From assembly GCA_949130495.1 (NCBI GenBank), contig CASBWL010000415.1, forward strand, positions 124,001 to 188,000: a stretch of 64,000 nucleotides of DNA, written 5' to 3'. This stretch comes from Sambucus nigra. Its lineage: Eukaryota > Streptophyta > Magnoliopsida > Dipsacales > Adoxaceae. Shown here piece by piece: positions 11,631 through 21,883 of the stretch. How positions within the stretch are numbered: position 1 is the first letter of the stretch; each line of letters begins with the position of its first letter. The notes beneath the pieces were generated by a model, which did not search any database, was not told the origin of the DNA, and worked only from the letters and a program-made list of their open reading frames with translations. The translations under genes were made by a program, and so were the position numbers.

Positions 11631-13079
11631 TGTAAGGGCAAATTTCCAATTGAATCAATTTGTAAGAGTTGGATTAATTACATACAAAACTCTTTGAGTC
11701 ATAGGATAGAAGTCGTGTTTTTGACCATCCAAGCTTATGATGTTTTAGTTGAAGACATAGCGGCCAGGAGATTGGAGTTCACATAATTTCCATCTTTCGT
11801 GCCAAGTTTTACGCCATCAACCTTTCAAGTTTTCCAAGGCCTCTAAGGTATGAATGCACATGTTATATTGAGCCTTGGATATATTTATTTTTCATGTCAT
11901 ATTATTACTCAAATTCAGTTGAAAATGATTTTTTATTTTTTGAAGAAAAATAATTTTTGTAAAGGTCATTCGAAATACTTCATTTTCTCATTCAAACGAG
12001 GTCATTCGAATGAGATTTCAAATGATTTATTTTCTTGTATTCTCATTCATAATCTTATTCGTTGTATAGTTCGAATGACATTCATTCTGCAAATTCTTTC
12101 GAATGAGATTTAAAATTCGTTCGAACGACTGGCATTTTTTGGAACAGTTTCGTCTATTTTTTCAAATTAACCACCCACTTACCCACTTATTTCTTAGCTA
12201 CTATTAAGAGTATGGGGTAATTTTTTTTGATAAATTGTTCTGATTGTCTAAGTGATTTTGAGAGAAAAAACATTTCCTAAAAAGTACCCTTAGTGATTGT
12301 TAATTAAAATGGTTTAATCTCGAAAATTACACCAAGTTTTTATGCTCAAATGTTTCTTTGATCCAAGTTTCATTATATATATATTTTAAGATCATCATTT
12401 TGGCACCGACATCATTCTCTACCACAAAAGAGATAGTTTCCTACGGAGGATTTCATTTTGTGTTCGTGGTGTATGTACGGAGCCAGACTTCGTGTGTTAA
12501 CAGTTGATTTATCACATTAGTGGACTCCGAGATGAAGGTGGATTCATGAGTTGTCGACTAGGAGGAGGTGGAGGAACGAAGAAACGTCAAGTCTTGAGAG
12601 GGAGTTAGGTTTTTGAAGTAAGTCTTTCTATCTTATCCTTGTAAAATCGTACTTAGTGGACTTGTGTCTGGGCCATTTGAGGTTTTTCCCGTTGTGGATT
12701 TTCCTCATACATCGCGGCATTGTGATTGTATTTATTTTATCTTGTAAAAGTCACGTAAATTCATTCTTATGTTTAAAAAGATTTAATTTGGTTTAATCAC
12801 AACTTTTGTTTAATTTCGTGCAAATTTAATTTGGGTGATGTTTAGTGTAATTTAATTCAAGTCGGACTTAATTAATTTGGAAAAATTCTTGTTTTTTTAT
12901 TCATCCTAATTTATAACTTCAATTAAGTTTGTTTACAAAAAAATTAATTATCCCTTTAATTTCAAATTAAATTTGAAGAAATTAAAATTTTCGGATATGT
13001 TTGCCAGATTTTAAAATTTTCGAATATTGTGTGAACCATCTCCATTTTGAAAATAAAAAATTGGCATATAATTCTTTCA
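11631..13079 (+). mobile_element. LTR of element 3 with PPT on one side and PBS on the other
   Basis: It starts TGTAAGGGCA right after the polypurine tract and ends in CA at 13079. Two bases later TGGTATCAGAGCA (13082-13094) is an exact tRNA-iMet primer-binding site. It aligns with LTR 2455-4058 over several blocks. A left PPT makes it a 3' LTR and a right PBS makes it a 5' LTR, as in the middle LTR of a tandem (LTR-int-LTR-int-LTR) element. Confidence 0.6.
11965..12135. repeat. decayed TTCGAACGA cluster in LTR of element 3
   Basis: Seven or more copies of CATTCGAA, TTCGAATGA and TTCAAACGA variants lie at the position corresponding to 2821-3060 of LTR 1. They end with TTCGTTCGAACGACTGG (about 12118-12134). 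More divergent than the copies in LTR 1. Confidence 0.75.
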
Positions 13080-13081
13080 TG

Positions 13082-13094
13082 TGGTATCAGAGCA
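13082..13094 (+). promoter_or_regulatory. primer-binding site (tRNA-iMet)
   Basis: TGGTATCAGAGCA, exact match to the complement of the plant initiator tRNA 3' end, two bases after the LTR. The following ~100 bp are leader-like and then give way at about 13195 to gypsy RNase H sequence on the minus strand. Confidence 0.8.
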
Positions 13095-13194
13095 TATACG
13101 TTAAAGAAATCACATTCTCATCTTTTCTTGTTGGTTACTATATCGAAGAACATCTACCATTTGAGATCCTCTTGAGAGGTGCGTAGAATGTATC

Positions 13195-13567
13195 TATCTA
13201 GGAATTTAAAGACCTAAACATCAGTTCCTTCCATGATAGAATTGACAAGGTAGTATGAGATGGATCTCCCCTTCTTGTCTTTCTACGTGACATACACAAT
13301 ATCAAACTCGACTAGCAATATCAACCAACGGGCCATTCGACTTGACAAAGTGGGTTTCTCTAGTAGGTACTTGGTCGCATCCATTTGGGATACTAGTCTG
13401 AAGGGAAAGGTAAGAATATAGTGTCGTAGCTTCTGTGTGACCTAGACTAGGGCGACATATGCTTTCTCTAAAGTAGTTTAATTGACTTTGTACCCAACAA
13501 GCTTTTGACTAGTGTAGTAGATAGCTCTTTCTTTATCGGATTCTTCAATGTATTGGTCCAGCAAGAC
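13195..13567 (-). pseudogene. gypsy RNase H domain, distal part
   Basis: Minus-strand translation gives the family motifs ERAIYYTSQKL, then LEKAYVALV, and later MDATKYLLEKP with ARWLILL and EFDIVYVT, in the order expected for Tat/Ogre RNase H. There are stops within it and the sequence is truncated at 13195. It joins in frame with the part at 15715-15840 once the solo LTR and one target copy are disregarded. Confidence 0.75.
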
Positions 13568-15719
13568 CCCTATGTGACATCCTACTTAATAAAATATTGG
13601 GTGATCAGTCCTATACTAAATGAAATAGGAACCTCATTAGGTTCATTCTTAGCGTCACTATCAAAAACCTTTTTAAAACTTACTAACCACCTAGTATTCA
13701 AAATACATGGGGCCAAATTTTATCTTTTTTAGTTATCATCCCAACAACAACATGCAAAAGAATATATAAAACTAACCATCATGCAATCACTGAATTAGGC
13801 AATACTAAAAATGGAATAGATAAAAACCTTGCCGAAACAACCACCGGCTACAAATCAAATAACGAAATGAATCACAAGAGTAATAACTGAATACATCAAC
13901 TAACTGAAATGAATGGTACAACTAGAGAGACATGGACAAGGGGAATACTGACTGCATCCTACTTTAAGAATGAAATGAATAAAATGGCTAAGTCAAATTC
14001 CTGCAACATCCACATGTGTCGTAGCTGCGAAAACCTATAATAGAGCAATTCTGGCGTCCCTATGGCTGAACACCTAAAAGGTTTTGAAAATATTTTATAG
14101 CAAGGGTTAGAACCCAAAACATTTTGAAAATATTTAGCAAGTGAATTTAAATTCAGTCAATTAAAATGCAAGTATACTCTTCACATTTAAGTTAGTGTCG
14201 CACACTCTCTTAAGGACACCTCACCCCTCCACTAATGTGCACGCCTAACGTACTATATCTTACCCATCTAGCTAACCACCCTGTAACTAGCCTTGTCACA
14301 TATATCCCAATGATTTCCCACTACTCTAACCCTAGTCGATTTCGTATGCTTTATACACTATTCCCAATACGTGTATATATATACTTCACATCACCGTATA
14401 TATATAGAAATCCAGACTAGGGGTGTACTATGCCCATACACAAGACTAAAACATATAAGTCTATGGTCCGACATAATTCTAATTAATTATACACTAATTA
14501 ATTTATCATTATTTTAGTGCGTCCCTACCAATTATGCCCGGACTCTCTCTCTCCCAATTCATTGTTCAATTTCATCCAATTAAGTTTTCCCCACTTAATT
14601 AACAAAGTTTCAATCACTCAATCATAAACATTAATCTCTCCAATTTAATTAATCCTCTAATCAATCTAAGGGTAATTAGTCACACCTATCAACCTAGTCA
14701 ATCTCCAACGGAAGAACAACTAAAAAATATTTCTTAAAATTTTCCCCAGGAATCTGCCCAGATTTTTAAAATGCCATTTTGGAGCATTTTGGAGCCGTTT
14801 TTGGAGAAAACGTATCAGAGAACAAAAGTTAGAAAACATGATTTTCTACAGGGCATTGCAAACAGAATCTCCATTAGAACAGTAAATACATCAATTCTAT
14901 ATAGATTTCTTCATCAAAACTTTCCAAGATTCATCATAAATCCATCCTTTTATCATATTCAATCTAACCCTAACAATTACATCAATTAGAGCATCAAATC
15001 AACCAAATCTTTTCATCTCTTATAGATTTATAACTCCCAACAATGAAAATCCCCAATTTCTAATGATACATAAACCCTAAGATATTAATTAATTTCACCT
15101 CCATTTAATATGAATAGGTAAATGAAAATAAACAATAGAAAATTAAACCAATTGCTCAATTTGTAGATCAAAGATTTTGGATGAGAATGTTGGATTGAAT
15201 GCAAGGATCTCCTTTTGTTCTTGAAGCTATCTCCTAAAATCCCCAACTTGTCTTCTAATGACTCTCCTCTTATTCTCATCCTAATTTTATTCTTCTAAAA
15301 TGACTTTAAGTTGCCTAACCCTTACACACTTAGGGTTAAGAACCCAATTCCCGTTTTTGGTCTATGGGCCTCCTAAAATGGGCCCAAACTCTTTATTTGG
15401 AGCTCAATTATGTATAATTAATTCCCGGGACCCAATATATACATATGACCACTCATTTCCAAGCATTTTGATCCATCCGGATTCAACCGTGCGCTCTAGA
15501 TTGCCACACGAATTAATTTATAACATCTTCCAACATTAAGTCCTCAAAAAGGCGACATAAAGTAGTCCAAAATATTTAATCCTCAATTCTCCAAAATAAA
15601 TTTCCCAAATTTACAAATTCAATAATCATGGATTTAATTCGTCCAAATAAAATAATTTCTTTTTCTCCCAATATTTTATTTAATTAAAGATCCTTGAATT
15701 TACAGGGTGTTACACCCTA
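13568..15719 (-). mobile_element. solo LTR with target duplication CCCTA
   Basis: The LTR is 13573-15714 (2142 bp), flanked by perfect 5-bp direct repeats CCCTA (13568-13572 and 15715-15719). On the minus strand it starts TGTAACACCC and its end is the complement of TGTGACATCC on plus. The plus-strand opening is similar to 61612 onward, including a shared block TACTAACCACCTAGTATT (about 13680-13697 and 61719-61736), so it belongs to the same LTR superfamily. It is inserted inside the RNase H of the minus-strand gypsy. No internal region remains, which indicates LTR-LTR recombination. Confidence 0.88.
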
Positions 15720-16700
15720 TTGAAGTATCAGTGAAAGTTAAGCATAAGAGAAGAGTAAACCTGACTATAGAGGCATGAGCATCGAAAGTTGAGTAAGGTA
15801 TTGATTTATTCAATCAAAGGATTCTTGGTAGTCCTCGTTCCAGGCTTTGGTTGAATCCTTTCGAAGAAGTTTAAAAATGGGTTCTCAGATGGAGGTCAGT
15901 TGGTTAATAAACCGACCTATGTATTGCAATTTATTGTAGAATCCTCCAACTTCCCTCTCCCTATGAGGTGGAGACATCTCAAGTATGGTTTTCAATTTAG
16001 TAGGATCCGCTTTGATTACTTTCTCATTAACCATGAACCCCAAGGGTTTTCCTTTAGTGATTTCAAAAACACACTTCTATGGATTTAGCCGCATCTGGTA
16101 CTGTCGTCGTCACTCAAAAAATGTTTAAAGGACGAAAATGTGACCTTTAAGAGTCTTGGACTTTATGATCATGTCATCCACATAGACCTCGACTTCTTTG
16201 TGAATAAGGTCATACAAGATAGTTTCGGTAGCCCTTTGGTAGATAGACCCGGGACTTTTTTAGTCCGAATGGCATGCGAGTGTAGTAAAAAGTTCTCTAA
16301 GGGGTAATGGAGGCAGTTTTCTCTTGGTGGCCAGGGTGCATCTTGATTTGGATATAACAGGAAAATCTCTTGACAAATGACATAATGGTGTGGTTGGATG
16401 TGTCATCCATGATCATGTCAATGTTTGGCAATGGGTAATCGCCTTTTGTCCAAATCCCGGTAGTCGACACATGCATACTTTTCCTCCAAACTTTGGCGCA
16501 GGGACGATGTTGGTAAACCATGTCGGTTATTCGGATATGCGAATAAAACCCACGTTCAGTTGTTTGATTACCTCATCTTTGACTTTAAGTGACCATTCCG
16601 TTCGGAGTTTCCTCAACTTCTGTTCGAATGGTTTGCATTATAGGAATCTTAGGAACTCATGCTAAGCTATTTATGGGTCAATGCCAAATATGTCATCATA
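15715..16700 (-). pseudogene. gypsy reverse transcriptase and start of RNase H
   Basis: The minus-strand reading shows the Tat/Ogre RT in order. A segment with YPLPNIDMI and MSFVKRFSCYIQI (16297-16521) corresponds to the family's PLP-ID and SFMDG-GYNQI motifs; the catalytic aspartate position in SFMDG is changed (V-K in its place). Next come a MPFGLK motif, a frameshift near 16245, and EVYVDDM (about 16175-16200), the intact YVDD catalytic box. LRLNPKC- and LGFMV-like motifs near 16020-16095 and a frameshifted thumb region near 15850-15950 follow. RT makes cDNA from element RNA; this copy cannot. Confidence 0.75.
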
Positions 16701-17024
16701 GGACCATGTGAAGGCCCCTATGAACTCCTTTAGTAGCTCTTCAAATTGTGAACTCTCATGCTCGTTAAAGGTGGAACCTATCCTATAACAACAGTCTCAC
16801 AATCATTAATTTGAATAAGATTATATTATTTATTATCCTTATTGAGATTAGTTAAGAATTTTTCATCTGTAAAATCAACATTATCAAAAGCTTGTTTAGA
16901 ATTAACACAATTAATGTAAGGCACAAATTAAAATCCTCATTTATTTCATTTTCAGGGAAAACCTCAATTATATTTACATTAGGAAAAAAATAAAAATAAA
17001 CAAATGCAGAGACAGTCGGGTTTA

Positions 17025-17411
17025 GATGGGCTTGAGCAGGCAAGACTGGGTATAGCATGCTAGTCTAAGAGAGGGATATCAACAATTATGATCTTGACGG
17101 ACGGGTCCGATGGCCTAATATTTTGGTGGATCATATAGAGACCCAACCGCAATGTTTATATGTCAAAGGCCTCTTTAGAGTCACTTTCCTTAGAGTTCTC
17201 AGCAATTTCAACGATTTGGATGGGCTTGAGAAGGCAGTACTGGTATAGCATGCCAGTTTAGGAGATGGATATCAATAATTGTGATCTTGAAGGGCGGGTC
17301 TGATGGCATAACATCTTGGTGGATTATTTAGAGACCTTGCCCCATTATTTATAGGTCAAAGGATTCTTTAAAGTCACTTTCCTTGGAGTTCACAATAATT
17401 GCAATGGTTTA
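17025..17411. repeat. tandem duplication, ~193-bp unit (gypsy internal)
   Basis: Two diverged direct copies begin at 17025 and 17219, both opening GATGGGCTTGAG and sharing CACTTTCCTT and a GGTGGAT block. The offset is 193-194 bp. They lie between the RT and protease regions of the minus-strand gypsy. Confidence 0.8.
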
Positions 17412-18148
17412 CTCACTCAAAGGCTTAACTTCATATTTTGAGTTACATCCCAAATATGGTCATCTTGAAAGAAGATCTCCAGCCCCAATTTAATCTTCTT
17501 GTCAATGTGGTAGTACACGATTTCGAGAATCCATAGAAGGGTAAGTCTTCGCCCTCCTTGATAAATCTTATATTCAGAGAGTCCCCAACAATAATTTATT
17601 CATTCTCTAGGCTTCTTTTTTATCACAATCGGTGGAGCACTTTGAGTTCAGCCAGTTACGGTTACTAGCCCAAACCACATGGAATAAAGGCTTCTTTCAG
17701 GACTATAGGCCTAAAAATTCCTTATTGGCGTCATCCTAGCCCCATTGTAGGCATGAAGTGCATATTCTTAAACATCTTATTACATTAACGTTGTCGTGAG
17801 GGTTGTGTTGTAGAAAAACTCGTTCTTTGAAGTCATCCCTTATTGGGATAGGGAGCGAATCAATTCTTAAACTCGAGAGGATCATGTCATTGGTCCTAAA
17901 TTGAATCTGTAATATTGGGTTGCTGGTACTGGAACTATCTGTACTCATCGTCACCCAAAATGGTGATGACCTGACCTTTGTCAAAGAACTTTATTTTGTA
18001 ATTAAGATAAGAGAATACCCTTTGAAAACTATTGAGCCAGGGGCAGTCAAGGAGTAGGTTAAAGTATGAAAGTATTGATGACTTAGCATTCTATCAGAGG
18101 ACTAATAGTGACATCCCATAGTGTTAATTTTACGGAACCCATTACTTC

Positions 18149-18406
18149 TCAATAAGTGTTGTCATAAGAATGCATGGTAGTAATTGTAGGAGTGAGATCA
18201 CTGACTTTTAATCCCGAGAGGTTGAAGATTCTAAACGAATAGACATTGAGAGCAGATCCATTGTCAATAAGTGATAGTCGGACTGCCTTCCCCAAGACTT
18301 CAACAGAGATGTTAAGAGCATAGTTGTGAGTAGGTCCAAATTTTAAGATTTCTTCTTTGGAGAAAGAGAGGAGCCTGGTAGAGGTCAAGGATCCAATGAT
18401 ATTCAC
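18149..18406 (-). pseudogene. gypsy aspartic protease domain (Tat/Ogre type)
   Basis: A minus-strand ORF of 85 codons with THNYALNISVEV followed by LSLIDNGSALNVY. The D-N-G-S sequence is the catalytic flap-side motif of Tat/Ogre proteases, where the usual D(S/T)G is D-N-G. LSGLKVSDL and TITTMHSYD follow, as in the family. The enzyme would release Gag and Pol from the polyprotein. The ORF is much shorter than the full gag-pro of this lineage and is flanked by stops, so it is a fragment. Confidence 0.7.
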
Positions 18407-18554
18407 GACTTCTTCAAGAGTGTTAGAGGGAGAAACTATGGAGAAACTATGGGTTCAATGAAGATCTTTATCAAGGAATTTTGGTGCAACTAAGGACATG
18501 AAAAGTCCCCATAAGGTTATATTGACTTGGGTTTTCTTAAGTTGATCGAGGTGC

Positions 18555-18936
18555 TTTCCTCAACGGTCATTTCTGGCATTGGGATCTCTTTAGCAATTCC
18601 CTTTCCCTTATCTATTTTGGTTACATGAGGAATCAAATCTTTGTAGTACTTCCCTGATCAAGTCATGTGGTTCACTAAAGAGGGGAAGAATAAGAATCTC
18701 GTAACTTCATCCATTTTAGGCTGAATGGATACTTTGTGACTTTTCTTTCCTCAATGGTCATTTCTAGCATTGGGATCTCTTCAATAATTACCTCTCATTT
18801 ATCTAATTTGGTTGAATGAGGAATCAAATCTTTATAGTACTTCCCTGATCTGGTCATGTAGTTCATCGAAGAGGGGAAAAATAAGAATCCTGTAACTTCA
18901 TCCACTTCAGGCTGAATGGATACTTTGTTGATTTAT
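18555..18936. repeat. tandem duplication, 191-bp unit (gypsy internal)
   Basis: Direct copies start at 18555 (TTTCCTCAACGG) and 18746 (TTTCCTCAATGG). They end at matching GCTGAATGGATACTTTGT blocks, 191 bp apart. Identity is high by eye. This is the second ~190-bp tandem duplication in the same element. Confidence 0.85.
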
Positions 18937-20850
18937 CATAACAAATACTCAAAGGAGATCATTCTACAAACACTGGCAAATGGACTAGCCTCTTTATGAT
19001 TTGATTCATCGTATGAACTATCAAAGTCATCCCCCATTTGGTGGCGGCTATGTCTTCTTGCCAATAATGATCAATGCAATCGACAAACTCAATAGCTTAA
19101 TCATATATTATTCCTACTCAGTGGGGAAGTGTAGGATTAAAAGGACCAGCCATCCCTAAAGTTTCAAAGAAGTGAGAAACTCATGGGTGCTGTAGATTTC
19201 TTTGTTTGGCAAAAGACATAGGCTATGATCTATGTCGCATCATCTAGACTGACTTCTTTGATAGGCACCACCTATTATTTAGACTCTCGAGCCCATTTTC
19301 AGGCTTTCATAAATAGGAATATGAATTTCTAGTAGTCGATGGACATATTGGCCGATAATTTTAGGCCAAAACCTTGGAGTTGGTCTAATATAGTAGGTAG
19401 TTTCATGCCTCCTCCCTCAGATCGAGTGAGGATGGTAATGAAGGACCTAATAAAGAGCAACAGAGCTTGATAAGCAAGACAAATAGGTTTCAGGAGAAAG
19501 GAAAAGTGAACCCTGAGAGGTTTATGTGAGACTGTGGGGGTGATAGACGCTTTGATGGGCATGAGTTGGTTAGAAAGGTCAAACTTTGGGTTATATTCTA
19601 AGAAGATGGAATTTGTCCCATTCCTATGTTGGAAGAGGTTGTGAATGGTTTTGGGATTGGGATTAGATGGAAATGAAATAGCACAGTGGTCTATCAGACC
19701 GTGGATCACATTTCTGAGGTGAAAGCATTGGTTGATGGTATGACATGCAGATGGGTGAAAAATGAGTGGATTTGGTCATTGTTGAGGTTCCAATGGTTTG
19801 ATGATATTTCTGGTTAGTAGAACTTAGTATACTCTGGATAGGGGAGCATGAAACTTGGTGTATTCTTTTTGGAGAGGAATGGGGCGAGTTTTGAGTGCCC
19901 AAGAGGTAGCAGGTTGGGATATGTTACTGATAGTGAAGACATAGGCACTAGCAGGATTATCATACTTTTTGGTATAAATTGTCCAGTCATATTCTTTGGT
20001 TCAGATTCTATTTTGGTGATGCATTATTTTATTTCCACACCAACCTCTTGGAAGTGCGAGTAATACTTCCCTCCCACAGATGCTCGAATATGAGGCAAGA
20101 AATTCTTCTTCATAATACTAACTTATTCCTCCTTGGAGGTCCTATTGGTTATGGGCACAAATTTCCCTCTCTACCTTTTAATAATGCTACCGGCTAATTT
20201 TCCAAAGTTCTATTTGAGTAGCTCTAGGTATCGGCATGTGACCTCTAACTCTCCTTTGTACTTGTACAGAGACATGAATTCTCGAACCATATCTTCCCAA
20301 CTATGAATTTTGGATTCTTCAAGAGACAAGAACCATCGAAGGGAACTTTCTTTCAAGGTCTACTGAAGCATTTGGGCCAGTAACTATTCAGAGGCACCAA
20401 GAAGGGTCATGGCTCAGTGATAGTTTCAAAGGTTCACAATTAGGGTCCCATTTCCCACGAACTTCTCGATGTCTGGCATCCTGAACTTATTTAGCAATCT
20501 GACTTTGGGATGTGGATACATATAGGTGTAGTCGATGTAGTTCCCGATTATTTTGACTTGGTCAAACTTATTTAACAATAGTCTGAGGTGTTTCTTAACC
20601 TTATTTAGTTCCTCTTCTTTGGGATCCAGGGGTACTGGAAGATTATCCCCTGAGTTGATGAGGTTTAGAATCGGGAGTTGAGTTGGTGGGAGTCCATTTG
20701 CAGGCGGGGCACATGAGATATACTGATATTTTTTAGGGACCGAAATAGGCTCGGGGGTAGGTGGATCCATACCACGAGGAAAGAAGACCTCGGGTTCTTC
20801 AAGAATCTAGGTTCGTTATTGCTCCACTTCTTAGACATCGATGATATGCC
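18930..20850 (-). pseudogene. gypsy gag region (Tat/Ogre type), degraded
   Basis: The clearest piece is the minus ORF 20770-20426. It ends with NKFRMPDIEKFVGNGT, matching the Tat/Ogre gag hallmark (P-KF--PDF-KY-G), and has a proline-rich N-terminal part. Further down, between 20420 and 18930, fragments remain in several frames but no continuous gag can be read. The start at about 20850 is set by the beginning of LTR-like sequence of the next element. Confidence 0.55.
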
Positions 20851-20874
20851 CAAGTGTACCCTCGTACTCTAAGT

Positions 20875-21200
20875 CACTAACCTCGGCCTTTCTCACAACC
20901 GAGTTGATGAGAAGGTTGCCACTGCCATCAGAAGGGTCGTATTCTACAATGTCGGCTCTCTATCACCAGCCTTAGCTCTACAGCCGCCGAGGTCAATAGC
21001 GCCTTATGGGGACAGGTTAATATCAACATCCTACTCTGCTTAAGCCGACGTTACATCTTACCTCTGGCTTAACCTCGGCCACTCTTCCTGGACGAGGTCA
21101 TCAAGGCTATTGATAAGATAAATCAACATCATCGAACTTCACTAACCTCGTACTTATCCAGGCCGAGGTTCCATCAGTCAAGGACATAGGTCCGAGCATT
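20875..21200. repeat. CCTCGGCC/GGCCGAGG motif cluster in LTR
   Basis: About ten short variants (ACCTCGGCCT, AACCGAGTT, GCCGAGGTC, AGCCGACGTT, AACCTCGGCCA, GACGAGGTCA, GGCCGAGGTT and others) occur in both orientations within ~325 bp of otherwise AT-rich DNA. Opposite orientations make the cluster self-complementary. Confidence 0.7.
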
Positions 21201-21388
21201 TGCAAGCACATGTACAGTTTAGGACACATGAGAAAATCCATTAAAATCGAATCATTCCTTCCACATGAGGGAATATTGTGGTCATCATTACCTACATAAG
21301 ATGAACCAGGTGTCATCATGATACTGGTTTGATTCTCATACACATGCTCATTGCATGCTTGGGGGGTACATTACACCCCCTAAGAACT

Positions 21389-21397
21389 ATATATAAA
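21389..21397 (+). promoter_or_regulatory. TATA box of Tat LTR
   Basis: ACTATATATAAAGGTC matches the plant TATA consensus and sits about 310 bp before the LTR end, an ordinary place for the LTR promoter. Confidence 0.6.
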
Positions 21398-21701
21398 GGT
21401 CTTCCTCTACCTTGTAAAAGGATCCATTATTGCAACCCTAGTTGAAACTCTGTTGGTTTACACAATAGAGAGAGAAATCTTGAGAGATTGCATCTATGGG
21501 CATTAGTGCCTTCATCTGGTGATATTATTCACACACTCACAGTGGACGTAGGCCAAATTAGCTAAACCACTTATATACAAGTGTTCATCCTCTTCTCCTC
21601 ACCTCATTCTAATATATATTCACTTTTGTGTTGCCATTGTTATCACTAGTTTGAGGTTGACAACACCTTAATTGGTGGTGCTATTTATATCATCATCATT
21701 T

Positions 21702-21719
21702 TGGCATCGTCTGTGGGAA
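21702..21719 (+). promoter_or_regulatory. primer-binding site of Tat element
   Basis: TGGCATCGTCTGTGGGAA. Tat-lineage elements usually carry TGGCGCCGTCTGTGGGAA at this place; one base differs (GCG to GCA reading), which may be CpG decay. It lies three bases after the LTR end. Confidence 0.8.
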
Positions 21720-21883
21720 TGAGAAGATTCATCTCTTCCTTTTTGTAGCTTAACATCACCGGAGACTCTGGTGGTGAACCAGGCCTCACCCTTTGCGTGA
21801 AGTTATGTTGCCACTGAAAGTGGTCCTTTAAGGTATCAAGCTCTCTAATATTTTCATTGTAAGATATCTAGTCTCATCATATT

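Larger units (their letters stand above)
13195..20870 (-). mobile_element. Tat/Ogre-like Ty3-gypsy remnant (minus strand)
   Basis: Read on the minus strand, the order is gag (about 20850-18930), protease (18406-18149), RT (about 16700-15850) and RNase H (15840-13195, split by a solo LTR). This is the gypsy order gag-pro-RT-RH. The integrase is absent because the element stops at element 3 (13195). Motifs such as ERAIYY in RNase H and LIDNGSALN in the protease fit the Tat/Ogre branch. All domains have frameshifts and stops. Two internal ~190-bp tandem duplications are annotated separately. No LTR of its own was identified. Confidence 0.75.
20871..21698 (+). mobile_element. 5' LTR of Tat-type gypsy
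   Basis: The right edge is fixed by the PBS at 21702. The left edge is uncertain: TGTCGGCTC at 20949 is one candidate start, but matching motifs already occur from 20875. A TATA box (21389-21397) gives a transcription start near 21420. Repeated CCTCGGCC and GGCCGAGG half-palindromes lie upstream in U3. Confidence 0.6.
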
